Assembly: GCA_027625915.1 (NCBI GenBank) | Contig: JANTQA010000063.1 | Coordinates: 62,001 to 126,000 of the forward strand | Direction of reading: 5' to 3' | Origin: Anaeramoeba flamelloides | Taxonomy: Eukaryota; Metamonada; Anaeramoebidae | Length of the DNA stretch: 64,000 nucleotides | Part shown: one piece after another, positions 9,869 through 20,440 of the stretch | How positions within the stretch are numbered: the stretch's first letter is position 1 | How the letters are laid out: each line of letters begins with the position of its first letter | Notes under the pieces: generated by a model | What the model was told of the DNA's origin: nothing | The model's input: the letters and a program-made list of their open reading frames with translations, nothing else | The model's database searches: none | Position numbers and translations under genes: made by a program

Positions 9869-12800
9869 TTAATATGAAATGATTATATCATTTAATTTTG
9901 AAAAGGCTTTATATTGGGAATTATAATATTCATATGCATAACTTATGGGACTTTCATATTTTCCGGGATATTTGGAATATAGAAAAATTGTGAAATTTAT
10001 TTGTTCATTTTGTAAAAATGTAGATAAATAGAGTTTCATTTCAGATTTATAAGACAGATCAAAATTATCAATAACACCATTCTTTTGCAATTCATTAAAG
10101 TATTCACTTATTGGAATCAACCCCGAAGGGATTTTAATTATTATGATTATTTTTCCTAATTTTTTTTCTGAGGTATTTCTTAATTTAATTTTAATTGGCA
10201 CATATTCATTCATTTTAATTTTATGAAAATTATTTCCAATAAAATTGATTTTAAAATCCAATGGGCAATCTTTCATAATTTTTATGTTTTTATGATAATA
10301 ATTTATCTGTAAAATATAAGGAAAATTAAATTTACTTTGTAAATTGTTATTAATTTGCAATTTCATTTCATTTTTCTGATTAAATTTTGATGATTTATTT
10401 AGTTGATTATTAAATTTGGATTTATTATTATTAAATTGTGAATTGATAATTAAATTATTATTATATTTAAATTTAAAAATCAAACTATTTACAACATTTA
10501 TTTTCTGAATCTGAAAATATTTATTAATAATTTTTAAAGATAAAATTATTGAATGGTTATAATGATCCCTGTATAAATTAAAATGGGTAAAAATAATTCT
10601 AAAGTATTTTTGTATTTTATTTATAAACCTTTCTTTATAATTAAATAAATTTAATAAAATTAAAGAAATAACTTCTATAGCTGAATCATCAGATTTATCA
10701 AAAGATTTTTGTTTTTTCTTCATCATATTTTTCCCAATTTTTTTAAAAACTGGTAATAAATTAGTTATTAATTGCAAGGATTCTTTTTTATTCTTTAAAT
10801 TAAATAAAATTAAGGAAATTAACGAAATCAGAACAGGTTCATTTTTATAGGAATTTAAAGCCATTTTATAATAATTATTAAATATTTCCATAATTGGTTT
10901 ATTATCTATACTTTTATTTTGTGAAATATACCAAATGGTATATAATTTTTTTTTCAAAAAATTTAGATCATTAGAATCAAGGTGTTTATTCTTTTGAAGA
11001 TTATTTACAATCCAATTAAATGTTCTTTTAAGAATACGTTTATCAACATCAGAATTGTTTTTGTCCAAATCAGATAATAATGAAAACACAAGAGCTGTTA
11101 TTTCAAGATCCTTTTTTTGATTAATAAATAGAGAAAACCCACCTTTTTTGCATTCAAATTTTTTCAATTGAAGATTAATATGATCTAGATATTTGAACGT
11201 TTTTAACAAAATTCTATTTTCAAAATTGATTTTATCATTTATTTTAAAAAAGATATTTCTGATCATAATCAGGGGGTAAATAGTTGAGATTAAATGCAGA
11301 ATTGATCCAAAGTTATCACCCTTTTTAATTATCTTAAAAAATTGATATAAATATCCAATAGAAGATTTATAAACTTTGAATTTTGATTTTAATGAATTAG
11401 CGATTATATTTTTTTCTTTTGGAAGAAAGAACGAATTGATATTTTTCAAATTATTAGTAGATAATATCCCATTAAAATAAATATTTTCTTTATAATATTG
11501 CGATTTAACATGACACTGATATATTTTAGTATCATTTATCAAAGGATTCAATGTATCTTTAGCACTAAACACTATTTCAATTTTTGAATTGATAATATTG
11601 AATTGTTGCATGTTTAAAAAAAATTCTTTTTTTGCTCTTTTTTTTGAATTAATTTTCCAATTAAACTTGTAAATTTTGAAAATTTTTTGATTATTAATTT
11701 CTTTCATTTGGATACTATATTGCAAATTCAATTTCTTTTTTGTATTGTTGTACAGAAATAAATGGATTGTGGGTTGGTCACTCGGGCCCAATTGTGATGG
11801 TAAATCGGCCTTTAAGGAAAATGATTTTTCATTAGGAATAATAAATGAATTTGTAGACCCATATATACCTTTATATGAGTAACAATCTGCGATAATTCTA
11901 TATTCTCTACTTGAATCTGAGAGATCAAAAAATATTTTATTAGAACATTTCTTGGATTTTTTATCTTTTTTGAGAGATAGATTAGGATTAAAATATAATG
12001 TTTGAGTATAATCTTGGTGTTGGGATTGCGCTGAATTATCGTTTCTCTTATGCGCATATACTCTTTTATTATTAATGATATAATTATTTGGATTCTTTTT
12101 GATAACTTTTTTCCTTTTCTTTTCACATTTTTTGATCTCTTTCTTGCCCCTCCTTTTATTATTTTTTTTCTTGTAATTTTTTTTATACCTGTCCATATCT
12201 GATCCTGATTCTGAATTATCATTGGCTTGTTTTTTTATTTCACTTGTTCCATTATTTACATCTTTGTCAATTTTATTATATTTAAATAATCCATTATTTT
12301 GGAAAAGATTATTTAAAAGAAAATTGTCTAATAAAGTTGAATTATTACCCCCTTTTCTTTTTAAAACCCTAATTAAAAATAATTTTGAACTTTCTAGAAT
12401 ATTATAATCTTTTATTTGCATCTTATCTTCCAATTGTACCCCATGGTAATTGAGTATTTGATCTTTTGATTGTAAATTTATTTTACTTTGAATAAGATTT
12501 TTTAACTCCTTAATTGTGTTATTTGGTTTAATATTTAATTGGAAAGTATCTTTTTTTAATAGTTGTATAAATATAATCATTTTCATCTCGAGATAATTTT
12601 TTAGTACAATTTCAGAATTATTAGTAATATTCAGATCCAATAATATGGTATTATATTGAACTATTCTTTTCTTATTTAAAAATAGTCTTTGGTTTTCTCC
12701 TGAAATACCAATTTTTTGAGAAATTATTAATTTTAATTCCCGAATTGTTAATAATTGTTTAACCTTTAAATTATTAATTTTTTTTCGATAATAGATTCTT

Positions 12801-15493
12801 AAATTAATTTTTTTCATTTTATCGATTTCGATTAATGAGATTGTGCATTTTTTTTTTATGATTGAATCGGTTATTCTTTTAAATCGATATTGACTTAAAT
12901 TCTTGTTTTTATAATACAATTGAAAAAAGATTTTTTTATTGTCTAATTTGTTGCTGACAAATAAATATAAATCATCAATAATTCTCAGACTATCAAATAA
13001 GCTGTTAAATTTTAAATTATTGTTCTCTGGGTGAGAACCAGATTTTGGGCAGGACTTTTTATTGTGTCCAGATTTTAAATTGTTGTTGGTATCAGATTCA
13101 TAATTTTGTGTATTATTCTTTTTTATTAATTTAAATGTAATATTATAAATGTGATAACATATTTGAAATTTTAAATTATCATTTTGAGCTAAATTTTTCT
13201 TCTTCTCAATTGTTTTTTTTATTGAAAGAAATGTTTCATTCCCCTTATCAAATGTTAATTCATTATATTTTATATAAAATTTTTTTTCGATCCGATATAA
13301 ATTATAAATTTTTTCTCGAATATCATTCAATGTATGATTATTTTTAATATATAATTTAATATTAAATGTAATTTTTACATCCTTTTTATTATCATACTTT
13401 AAATAGATATATTCAAAATTTTTTATTTCTTTTTTATTATTAATAATCAAATGTAAAGGTTTGTCGAAATTGATTTGCTTTAGACGATCGTCTTTTAACC
13501 AATCATAAAAGAATGCTTTTTGATTTTTCCTTGGAATAGAATATTTTCTTTCTATCATTCTTTTAATATCACGCAAAGTTTCAGTTTCTGTAATGCTGAG
13601 TGTTAATTTTTTGTTTTGTCTTTTGATTATTAAATAATGTAAATAAATTTCTAATTTATGTATTTCGTGGCTATTTAGAATTAATAATCTCTGCTCCTTT
13701 TCATTTAGTATTATTTTTTTATTATTGATTTTTTTCGAATAAATAAATTTCCTCCATCCCTGTGTGCCTAATAATAAATCAATATTCATATTTGATTTTT
13801 TTTCATCATTTTGGTCAATAGAATTGTTGTTGTTTGTATTAATATATATATTTGGGCATAATAAATCATTTACTTCATTTTCCAAATAAATCATTTCAAG
13901 CAATTGTGGATTCCTGTTGTTATTATGAGTCATAGAATATATACTATTATCAATAATTCTTAAACAAACATTTGTTTCAATTGGCTTTCCTGTTGAATTT
14001 GTTGAATTTATTATAATTTCAGCTTTTTCATTTGAATAATATTTTTTTTTTAGTAATTGAAAATTTAAAAATATTTTTTCTTTCGGATGTATAAAGATTA
14101 ATTTTTCACTAACAGGAATTTCTTGAGAATTGATCTCTTGGTAAACAGTAATTCTCAATACTCCACTGTAATTTTCAGGATTTAATTGAAGATTCCTTTT
14201 AAAGATTTCTTGTTGTTTACTTTTTCTGGGTTTTTTAGTTAAATCCCGCGTCGGTTGATTTTTTTTCAAATTATGATTGTTGGATAATATAATTTGTTTT
14301 TTGTGGATTAGTCTTTCTCTTTTATACAAGCAAACTTTGTATTGATTTCCCCTGATTCCTTGAAGATTGATTAAGATTTTTTCACCATAATTGTAAACAT
14401 TTTTTATAGATGACAAAACTAATCCATCAATTTCAAGATTGTTATTATTCTCTACATTGCTGTAACCCCGGGCTTTTAATGGTTTGACTGTGGGTAATTT
14501 TTTATATACCATATGCTTTGGTTTGATCAATTTCAAGAGATAATTCATTTTCCGATCACAATTCATAATCATAAATTGACCTCTTCCTTGTTCATCAGTC
14601 TCCACGATTATTGGATTTTTTTTAAGGGTTTGGAATCGATTATTTCTGCTGCTTAAATAGCCTACTTCAGCTATAATTGAAATTGGCTGTTTTTTCCAAT
14701 TATTGATCCTTGTGAAAGTTTCCAGATATACCTTACAATTGCATTTATCAACAAGAATACCACCTTCAGGATAAAAGTTCACAATGAGATTAGGATCACT
14801 TAGGATCGGTACATGCTGTTGGTGAGACACCCTATGATCGTTTTCCATGATTTGGTAATTAATGACAACCTGAGAATGAAAAGATTCCTTTGGCAATTGG
14901 AATTGAATGAGGCAAGTTCCTTTGTTGTCCAATAAAAAGAGATCTTCTGAAAATGCATTTTGATCCATAACTACTTGCATTTTAACCTTCGTTTTTTCTT
15001 TTAACTTGCTATTTCTTTTGTCAACCTTCAAAATTGCTTTTACTTGATCGCCTGCTGTATAGAACTTTTTGAAAAATTTCATTTTGGGATAAAAGCCTCT
15101 GAAATGATATTCCTTGATGTGAATTATTTTTGCTTTGCTTGGCGCAATCACATTTCCATTCAGATGTTTAATTTGAAGACTGTATTGTCCTACACTTATG
15201 TCATTTGGTATTGTATATTGGAAATCATATTTGGAACAGTTTATTGCTTTTATCCGTTTTTCATAAATTTCTTTCACATCTTGACCTCTTATCGTAAAGA
15301 TTGCATTACCGATTCGATTTAACAATTTGCTTGTTGGCCGTTTTGGGAACAGAGTTTCCTTATAGGCGTGTACTAAGAATGCACAAACATAAATTATTTC
15401 GCCATGTGTATAGATTTGTTTATCCGTTATCAGATGAATCGAATATCTTGGTTCTTCCTTTTGTTGATAATCGTGATCTTTTATTTGACTCAT
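9869..15493 (-). CDS. Alpha-2-macroglobulin-like protein with embedded ubiquitin-like domains
   Basis: One intronless frame of 1874 residues. The N-terminal half is a chain of macroglobulin (MG) domains: the Asp-Lys-x-x-Tyr...Gly-Glu motif at about 22-34, another MG start at about 130, an FYPEGG motif at about 238-243, and an MG ending IIDNSIYS near 515. At about 575-585 comes LLLGTQGWRKF, typical of bacterial-type A2M/MG2 proteins. Residues about 610-1048 hold at least three ubiquitin-like domains (about 611-690, 893-968, 971-1048) and probably one or two more, the last ending in KRKGG; a very basic linker follows. The A2M pattern then resumes: an A2M domain (about 1185-1250, LPSQLG..DQPTIHLFLYN), an alpha-toroid region (about 1400-1640) and a C-terminal receptor-binding-like MG domain (about 1765-1874). 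The thioester motif GCGEQ is absent; the equivalent stretch reads KKGDNFGS before STIYP. No signal peptide or membrane helix is visible, so it is probably intracellular and not a classical secreted protease trap. Family assignment is good; function is unknown. Confidence 0.8.
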   Translation of the reverse strand: MSQIKDHDYQQKEEPRYSIHLITDKQIYTHGEIIYVCAFLVHAYKETLFPKRPTSKLLNRIGNAIFTIRGQDVKEIYEKRIKAINCSKYDFQYTIPNDISVGQYSLQIKHLNGNVIAPSKAKIIHIKEYHFRGFYPKMKFFKKFYTAGDQVKAILKVDKRNSKLKEKTKVKMQVVMDQNAFSEDLFLLDNKGTCLIQFQLPKESFHSQVVINYQIMENDHRVSHQQHVPILSDPNLIVNFYPEGGILVDKCNCKVYLETFTRINNWKKQPISIIAEVGYLSSRNNRFQTLKKNPIIVETDEQGRGQFMIMNCDRKMNYLLKLIKPKHMVYKKLPTVKPLKARGYSNVENNNNLEIDGLVLSSIKNVYNYGEKILINLQGIRGNQYKVCLYKRERLIHKKQIILSNNHNLKKNQPTRDLTKKPRKSKQQEIFKRNLQLNPENYSGVLRITVYQEINSQEIPVSEKLIFIHPKEKIFLNFQLLKKKYYSNEKAEIIINSTNSTGKPIETNVCLRIIDNSIYSMTHNNNRNPQLLEMIYLENEVNDLLCPNIYINTNNNNSIDQNDEKKSNMNIDLLLGTQGWRKFIYSKKINNKKIILNEKEQRLLILNSHEIHKLEIYLHYLIIKRQNKKLTLSITETETLRDIKRMIERKYSIPRKNQKAFFYDWLKDDRLKQINFDKPLHLIINNKKEIKNFEYIYLKYDNKKDVKITFNIKLYIKNNHTLNDIREKIYNLYRIEKKFYIKYNELTFDKGNETFLSIKKTIEKKKNLAQNDNLKFQICYHIYNITFKLIKKNNTQNYESDTNNNLKSGHNKKSCPKSGSHPENNNLKFNSLFDSLRIIDDLYLFVSNKLDNKKIFFQLYYKNKNLSQYRFKRITDSIIKKKCTISLIEIDKMKKINLRIYYRKKINNLKVKQLLTIRELKLIISQKIGISGENQRLFLNKKRIVQYNTILLDLNITNNSEIVLKNYLEMKMIIFIQLLKKDTFQLNIKPNNTIKELKNLIQSKINLQSKDQILNYHGVQLEDKMQIKDYNILESSKLFLIRVLKRKGGNNSTLLDNFLLNNLFQNNGLFKYNKIDKDVNNGTSEIKKQANDNSESGSDMDRYKKNYKKKNNKRRGKKEIKKCEKKRKKVIKKNPNNYIINNKRVYAHKRNDNSAQSQHQDYTQTLYFNPNLSLKKDKKSKKCSNKIFFDLSDSSREYRIIADCYSYKGIYGSTNSFIIPNEKSFSLKADLPSQLGPSDQPTIHLFLYNNTKKKLNLQYSIQMKEINNQKIFKIYKFNWKINSKKRAKKEFFLNMQQFNIINSKIEIVFSAKDTLNPLINDTKIYQCHVKSQYYKENIYFNGILSTNNLKNINSFFLPKEKNIIANSLKSKFKVYKSSIGYLYQFFKIIKKGDNFGSILHLISTIYPLIMIRNIFFKINDKINFENRILLKTFKYLDHINLQLKKFECKKGGFSLFINQKKDLEITALVFSLLSDLDKNNSDVDKRILKRTFNWIVNNLQKNKHLDSNDLNFLKKKLYTIWYISQNKSIDNKPIMEIFNNYYKMALNSYKNEPVLISLISLILFNLKNKKESLQLITNLLPVFKKIGKNMMKKKQKSFDKSDDSAIEVISLILLNLFNYKERFINKIQKYFRIIFTHFNLYRDHYNHSIILSLKIINKYFQIQKINVVNSLIFKFKYNNNLIINSQFNNNKSKFNNQLNKSSKFNQKNEMKLQINNNLQSKFNFPYILQINYYHKNIKIMKDCPLDFKINFIGNNFHKIKMNEYVPIKIKLRNTSEKKLGKIIIIIKIPSGLIPISEYFNELQKNGVIDNFDLSYKSEMKLYLSTFLQNEQINFTIFLYSKYPGKYESPISYAYEYYNSQYKAFSKLNDIIISY

Positions 15494-17547
15494 TTTCTTT
15501 TATTAGCTTATGTTGCCTTTGGGTTTAAATATAACTCTTTTTTTTTCTGAAAAATGTTCTAATCGACAAAATGAAAAAAAATAATTCTCGTCGCGAATAA
15601 TGTTTTGTGAATACTTTTTGTGGGTTTGAAAAAAATGGTTTTTCCATTATTTGAAAAATCAATAATCCGTACTGTTTGTAAAAATGGTTGAATTGTAATT
15701 GATCTAAATAATTTTTTTTTTTTTTATTAAGAGATTTTCGTCAACTTGTTTTCAAAAATTGAAACAAAAGCTTGTGGGAATCTGAAAAATGAAAACTTTT
15801 CTCATTGTAATTTATTTTCTCTAAATGATTATTCTTTTTCGAATCTCTATGAAATTATTATAATTTTCGTGATCTAATGGATTAAAAATAGACCTTTTCA
15901 AAATCATATTTCATGAATTAATAGAAATCCTGAGTTGAAAAAAATACGAAGAAACAGTTTAATAGAATTAACCCAACAACTTGAATAAAACTTTTTAAAA
16001 ACTATTTGACAGACTTTTTACACTATTTTTCTTTTTATTAAGGTTTACAATCCTAAAGAATTTGAAAAAAGAGTGTCTTGTATTTAATGTGACAACTGAA
16101 TATTTTGGTTCTTAAATGGTTGATATTTGACTTTGTTTTAATTTTAAACCAAGTTAAAAAAGTGTAATTTTTGTCAATTATTGATATTTTTTCCTAAATA
16201 TGAATTGACAAGTATTCTAAGGCATACACATTGGAAAGAATTTGAGAATAAAGAGTTGTATTGAGTTTTTAATTGAAATTTTTATTTGGATTTGGTTTTA
16301 AATTGAGTTTTTTAAAATATATGTATCAATATGTACTTTATATAAAAAAGTACTATTTTTTTCTGATTAATATTTTTCAAAATCTAGCTTTATAACTAAA
16401 TTCAATTAATCACTGTGATAAAATTTTTTAGAATCAAAAAAATCTCAACTTTTGAAAATCGAAAATATTTTTGGAAATGACATACATTTTTTTCTTTTTT
16501 TTTGAAAAATTGGTGTTGAGAAAATTTTGAAATCAAAGAATAAGTTAATATATGAAATTAGAAGTTTTTTACAGAGAGTTTTTCTTTTTTTTTAATAACT
16601 TTTTTTTTAATTTTACTGTTTAAAAATAGAAAAAAACATTTGAAGACCAAATTAGCACCTTTTGTGAAAATAAAATTCTCATAATTTGTAATTTATTTCA
16701 GTAAATCAGTTGAAATAAGATGATATATATAAAAATGAACATAATTTCAAGTTTGAATTCAATCATTTTGGCAAAAAATAACTTCAAGAAAAAGTTAAAT
16801 GGAAACTTTATTAATTTTTTATTTTTTCATTTAGTTTTTTTAATTATTTTAATATAATGTATTTGATCAGTTTTCCATTTTTAATGTTTTTTTGGGTTTA
16901 TGGGAATTATTATAAAAAAAGAAAAATAAAATAGAATCAAAAAAAAATGGTAAAAATTAAAAAAATTTATTTTGATTTTAGTAAGAATATTAGATATAAC
17001 ATATTAAAGTTTTTCAATGTATTTTACATTAAACTGTAATTTTGAATGAAAAGGAGTTTAATTATTGGACTAATATTGTTGTGAAACTATTCTTTAAGAA
17101 CAAAAAATACCACCCAATAAAAAAAAAAAAAAAAAAAAACATCGAATGAATGTTTATCTAATTCAAAAAAATAAAAAATATGCTTTAAAAAAAGTTATAT
17201 TAGGAAATTTTGTTATTTTTAAAAGAAAAAAAGAGAAAATAAAATTTTAATAACATGTAGATTGAAAAAATACAAAAAAAAATAATAATTTGACATTTAT
17301 CTAAATAATTTTGTTATCTAGCCAATATTTAACTAATTGGCAGAAAAAAAAAATTAGAAAAATAAAACTAAAGAAAACAAAAAAAAATTAAATAAATAAA
17401 AAAAAAATAAAATGTGTAAAGATAATAATGATTAATTATCTTTTGATTTTACATATATCTATATCCAATAGAGAGAATATAAATAAAATTATTCTTCCAT
17501 GAGGATCATTTCATAATTATTATCTAAAAAATATGATTGACAATAGC
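15494..17547. other. Spacer between the A2M-like and RasGEF genes
   Basis: No gene is recognised. Since both neighbours are on the minus strand, the part next to 15494 should hold the A2M-like gene's promoter; no motif stands out. It holds one copy of dispersed family 3 (16311-16905). A weaker block at about 16010-16130 resembles about 35765-35890. Several poly(A) and poly(T) runs are present. Confidence 0.6.
16311..16905 (+). repeat. Dispersed family 3, copy 1
   Basis: About 590 bases align end to end with the reverse complement of about 49842-50418. Shared landmarks in order include TTTTTTTCTGATTAATATTT, AAATTGG(T/G)GTTGAGAAAA, AATCAAAGAATAAGTTAATA, and TAATTTCAAG(T)(T/G)TGAATTCAAT. Identity looks high for spacer DNA. 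No open frame and no clear terminal repeat is visible. Confidence 0.65.
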
Positions 17548-18312
17548 TTATAGTAGATCTTCAATACTGGCATCTATGGGCTCTCTTTGCAGTGATATTT
17601 CATATAATTGCTCATTATTTAAACCAGGGAATTCTTTAAAATAATCCTGTAATTGGGGAACGGTGATTAAAGAATATGGCCTAGTTTGGAATTTTAAAAT
17701 ATTACTAATAACAGTGATCATAGTTTCTAATTTACTTTCAGAAATTTCGCCATTTTGTTCGTAGTCACTTTTAGATTCGTCTAAAAAGGTTAAATCGGTT
17801 AAGTGTATACCTATGAACGGTATACAGGATTGTCCTTTTAAAAATGCCGATTTCAATGCCTCACGATATATTTTATAAGCGCCTATGCCACTCATTAATT
17901 GATAAAATGATTCCAATTTTTGTGTGTTTTCTTCTGAAACCTGTGCAAATGTATGCTTTAATCTTAAAACAGAACTTGAGTGTAAGCTTGTCAGTGTTGC
18001 CATAAATGAATTAAAGTTATTTAATTTTTTAAAGTGTTCTGCCAATTGGATGAAATATGTCACAGATTTGATCCTTTGCTCCAATTTTTCTGTCTGCAAA
18101 ATTTGAGTGCAAACCCAATTAGTATATTTGGTATACCGTTCAATCATTTTTCGAATATTTGGCGATTGTGAAGTTCGATTTCGCTTATTCCAACTTTGAT
18201 TTAAAAATTCCGTAAATTCAAGTTGAATGAATGTTTCAAATTCATATAACGTTATTTGTCTTGCTACTTCTTCTGGATCAATTTCAAAAATTTTAAAATA
18301 CTTCCAATTCAT
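17548..18312 (-). CDS. Ras guanine nucleotide exchange factor, catalytic (CDC25/RasGEF) domain
   Basis: A 254-residue protein that is almost entirely a RasGEF domain, which opens the nucleotide pocket of Ras-family GTPases. Diagnostic stretches are DPEEVARQITLYEF (12-25), the LAEHFKKLNNFNSFMATLTS region (90-109) with SVLRLKHTF following, CIPFIGIHLTDLTFLDES (163-180, the iPFlGvyLtDL signature) and RPYSL (211-215). The usual upstream RasGEF-N domain is missing from this frame. No homologous upstream exon was found in the next 2 kb on the minus strand, so either the gene is a domain-only RasGEF or the start is incomplete. The A+T-rich sequence just upstream of the Met ends in AAAG, so a splice acceptor cannot be excluded. 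No membrane segment or lipidation motif is visible. Confidence 0.88.
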   Translation of the reverse strand: MNWKYFKIFEIDPEEVARQITLYEFETFIQLEFTEFLNQSWNKRNRTSQSPNIRKMIERYTKYTNWVCTQILQTEKLEQRIKSVTYFIQLAEHFKKLNNFNSFMATLTSLHSSSVLRLKHTFAQVSEENTQKLESFYQLMSGIGAYKIYREALKSAFLKGQSCIPFIGIHLTDLTFLDESKSDYEQNGEISESKLETMITVISNILKFQTRPYSLITVPQLQDYFKEFPGLNNEQLYEISLQREPIDASIEDLL

Positions 18313-19321
18313 TTTTTTAGATATCTTTGGTTTTAATATTTTTTTATTTTTTCTTCTTTTTTTTAAGGTCTGATAATCGTAAATATCAATCTAATAATAT
18401 TCAGAATGATCACGAGAATGATAATGATAATGATAATAATAATGATAATGATAATATGGAAAATAGAAATAGAATATATTTTAAAAAACAATTAGATAAA
18501 TATAGAAAAAAAAAAAATTAAAAAATATTTTTTATACAAAACAAAAATTAGTTATTAAAGGAGTATTTTGAGTATAAAAATAAAAAATCCGGATTTTGAA
18601 AATCATTTATTTAAAAAGTCTTTTTTCAATGATAAAAAAACAGTAATATATTTTTCTACCAAGCAAAGGTGTCAAAAATTCAGAGAATTAAAAATGGAAA
18701 ACAATTCATCATTGTGAGATTTACTAATGGAAGAATTTTTCAAACACAATAAAACGCAAATTGAAATTTTTTCTAAAAGAAAAGAAAACGCAAGTTGTAA
18801 TTTTTTCAAAAAGAAAAGAAAAAAAAAGAAATTTTATTTCGTAAATGAAAAATTAAAGAACAAATTTTTTTTTGAAAACTGAATTGAATGACACAAATGT
18901 ATTTAGCAACTATAGCCCTTGCAATAGAAAAAAATTCAAAAACAATTACTTATCAAAAATAAATCCAAAAAAAATAAACGAACAAAAGTGTGGAAAAATA
19001 ATAAATTTTAATGTATGGCTCAAAGATCTAATTTACTTGGAATTCCAAGTGTTTATTATTCCAAGTAACGTTTGTTTTGTCCTTGAGATCTTTCAATGAA
19101 TTTTTTTTCAATATTTGTTTTTATTTTTTTCCTAAATTTTTAAAAAAAAAATTGGAGAATAACTTTCCAATCAAGTGAAAATAAAAAAAAATGCAAAACT
19201 CCGGATTTTTTGTTTTTATACCTACACAGGTGCTTTAAAGATATTGATTTTTCACAAAATAAACATTAGCAAAACAATTTGTGAAAATATTCATCAAATT
19301 TATCACATAATTAATTTCAAC

Positions 19322-19855
19322 TCCAATTCTAAAATTTTGAACACACCAAAATTCAATTTTTGAAAAAAAAATCTTATTTAATCAATTCTAAGAAGAAATA
19401 CCAAATTAGAACCATTCAGCAATTGGAATTTTAATAATTGTTTACAAATTACAATACTTGTAAAACAAAAAATAAATAATTATCAATACAAATAAATCAT
19501 TTGATGTGTTAAAAATTTTGGAGAGAGCAAAAAAAAAAAATGCTTTAGTAAATTTGTTTAAATACTATTAGGAATATTGATCGATCAAATGGTTAGATAT
19601 TGTCAATTAATTTTATTTGATTTCTTCTGTTTGGAACATCTAAACTTTAACCTAATATCAATCATTGAAAAAATTTTTGATCTAACAAAACAAGTTAGGT
19701 AATTCAAAAAATGAAATGAAAACAAAAAACTAAAAGATGAAAAAATGATTTTGCATATTTTTCAAAAATCAAAATTATTTCCAATTTGAATTAAATTGTA
19801 TTATTGTGATTGTTTGGAAGATTTTAACTAGTGGAAATTTTTGAATTTTAGTTTA
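19322..19855 (-). mobile_element. Dispersed family 1, copy B
   Basis: The left end CCAATTCTAAAATTTTGAAC matches the complement of the right end of the copy at 45357-45888. The right end (about 19831-19855, GTGGAAATTTTTGAATTTTA) matches the complement of the left end of copy A. TTGATCGATCAAA sits at 19577-19589. About 530 bases, no coding frame. Confidence 0.7.
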
Positions 19856-20331
19856 GTTAATTTATTCAATCAAATCAGTACTATTTTTTAAAGGGATACA
19901 TTCAAAGGTTATTTTAAGGATAAAGGTAAGTTAATTTATTAGAAAATATCTGACTCAAGTTTCAGAGGATTATATGTAAGATATCAAAAGCGTCCATATT
20001 AAATGTATAAAAGTTTGGCTAAAAAAACTTTTTATTAGTTATATTGTAGTAATTTCTCCTTTTTGGTCTGATCTAAAAAGGAAAAACTGATTTCGTCTCA
20101 AGGATTGATTGAAGTGTCCGAAAATTGTTTACATTAATAAAAATAATAAACCTAAAAAGGAGTTTATATCAAAAATGATTTGGAAAATGTTTTTGAGAAG
20201 AAAAAGGAGAAAATTAATAGTTGATAAAAGTTCAATAAAGAACTTGATCTTTACATTGTTGTTTAAAAAAAAAAAGTTAAAAAAGAAACAAATCAAAACA
20301 TTTTTTTTTTTTGATTGTGAACAATAGAGGA

Positions 20332-20440
20332 ATCACAGAAATCACAGAAATCACAGAAATCACAGAAATCACAGAAACCTAAAAACGAAAATATATTGGA
20401 ATTAAAATAATAAATCACAGAAATCACAGAAATCACAGAA
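20332..20440 (+). repeat. 9-base tandem arrays (ATCACAGAA)n
   Basis: Five perfect units at 20332-20376 are followed by ACCTAAAAACGAAAA. Three more units at about 20414-20440 are followed by nearly the same string, AACTAAAAACGAAAA, so the array and its flank are together duplicated. An inverted array of about three units lies at 21218-21247. Confidence 0.85.

Noticed and set aside
18327-18521. Asn/Asp-rich 64-codon frame next to the RasGEF start
   Set aside because: It is a GAT/AAT microsatellite with a Phe-rich start, antisense to the RasGEF upstream region.
19037-19050. Perfect 14-base palindrome CTTGGAATTCCAAG as an operator
   Set aside because: It stands alone with no nearby gene start; a single palindrome in A+T-rich spacer is weak evidence.
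20332-20440. ATCACAGAA arrays as a CRISPR-like array
   Set aside because: The units are contiguous 9-base tandem repeats without spacers, and the host is a eukaryote.
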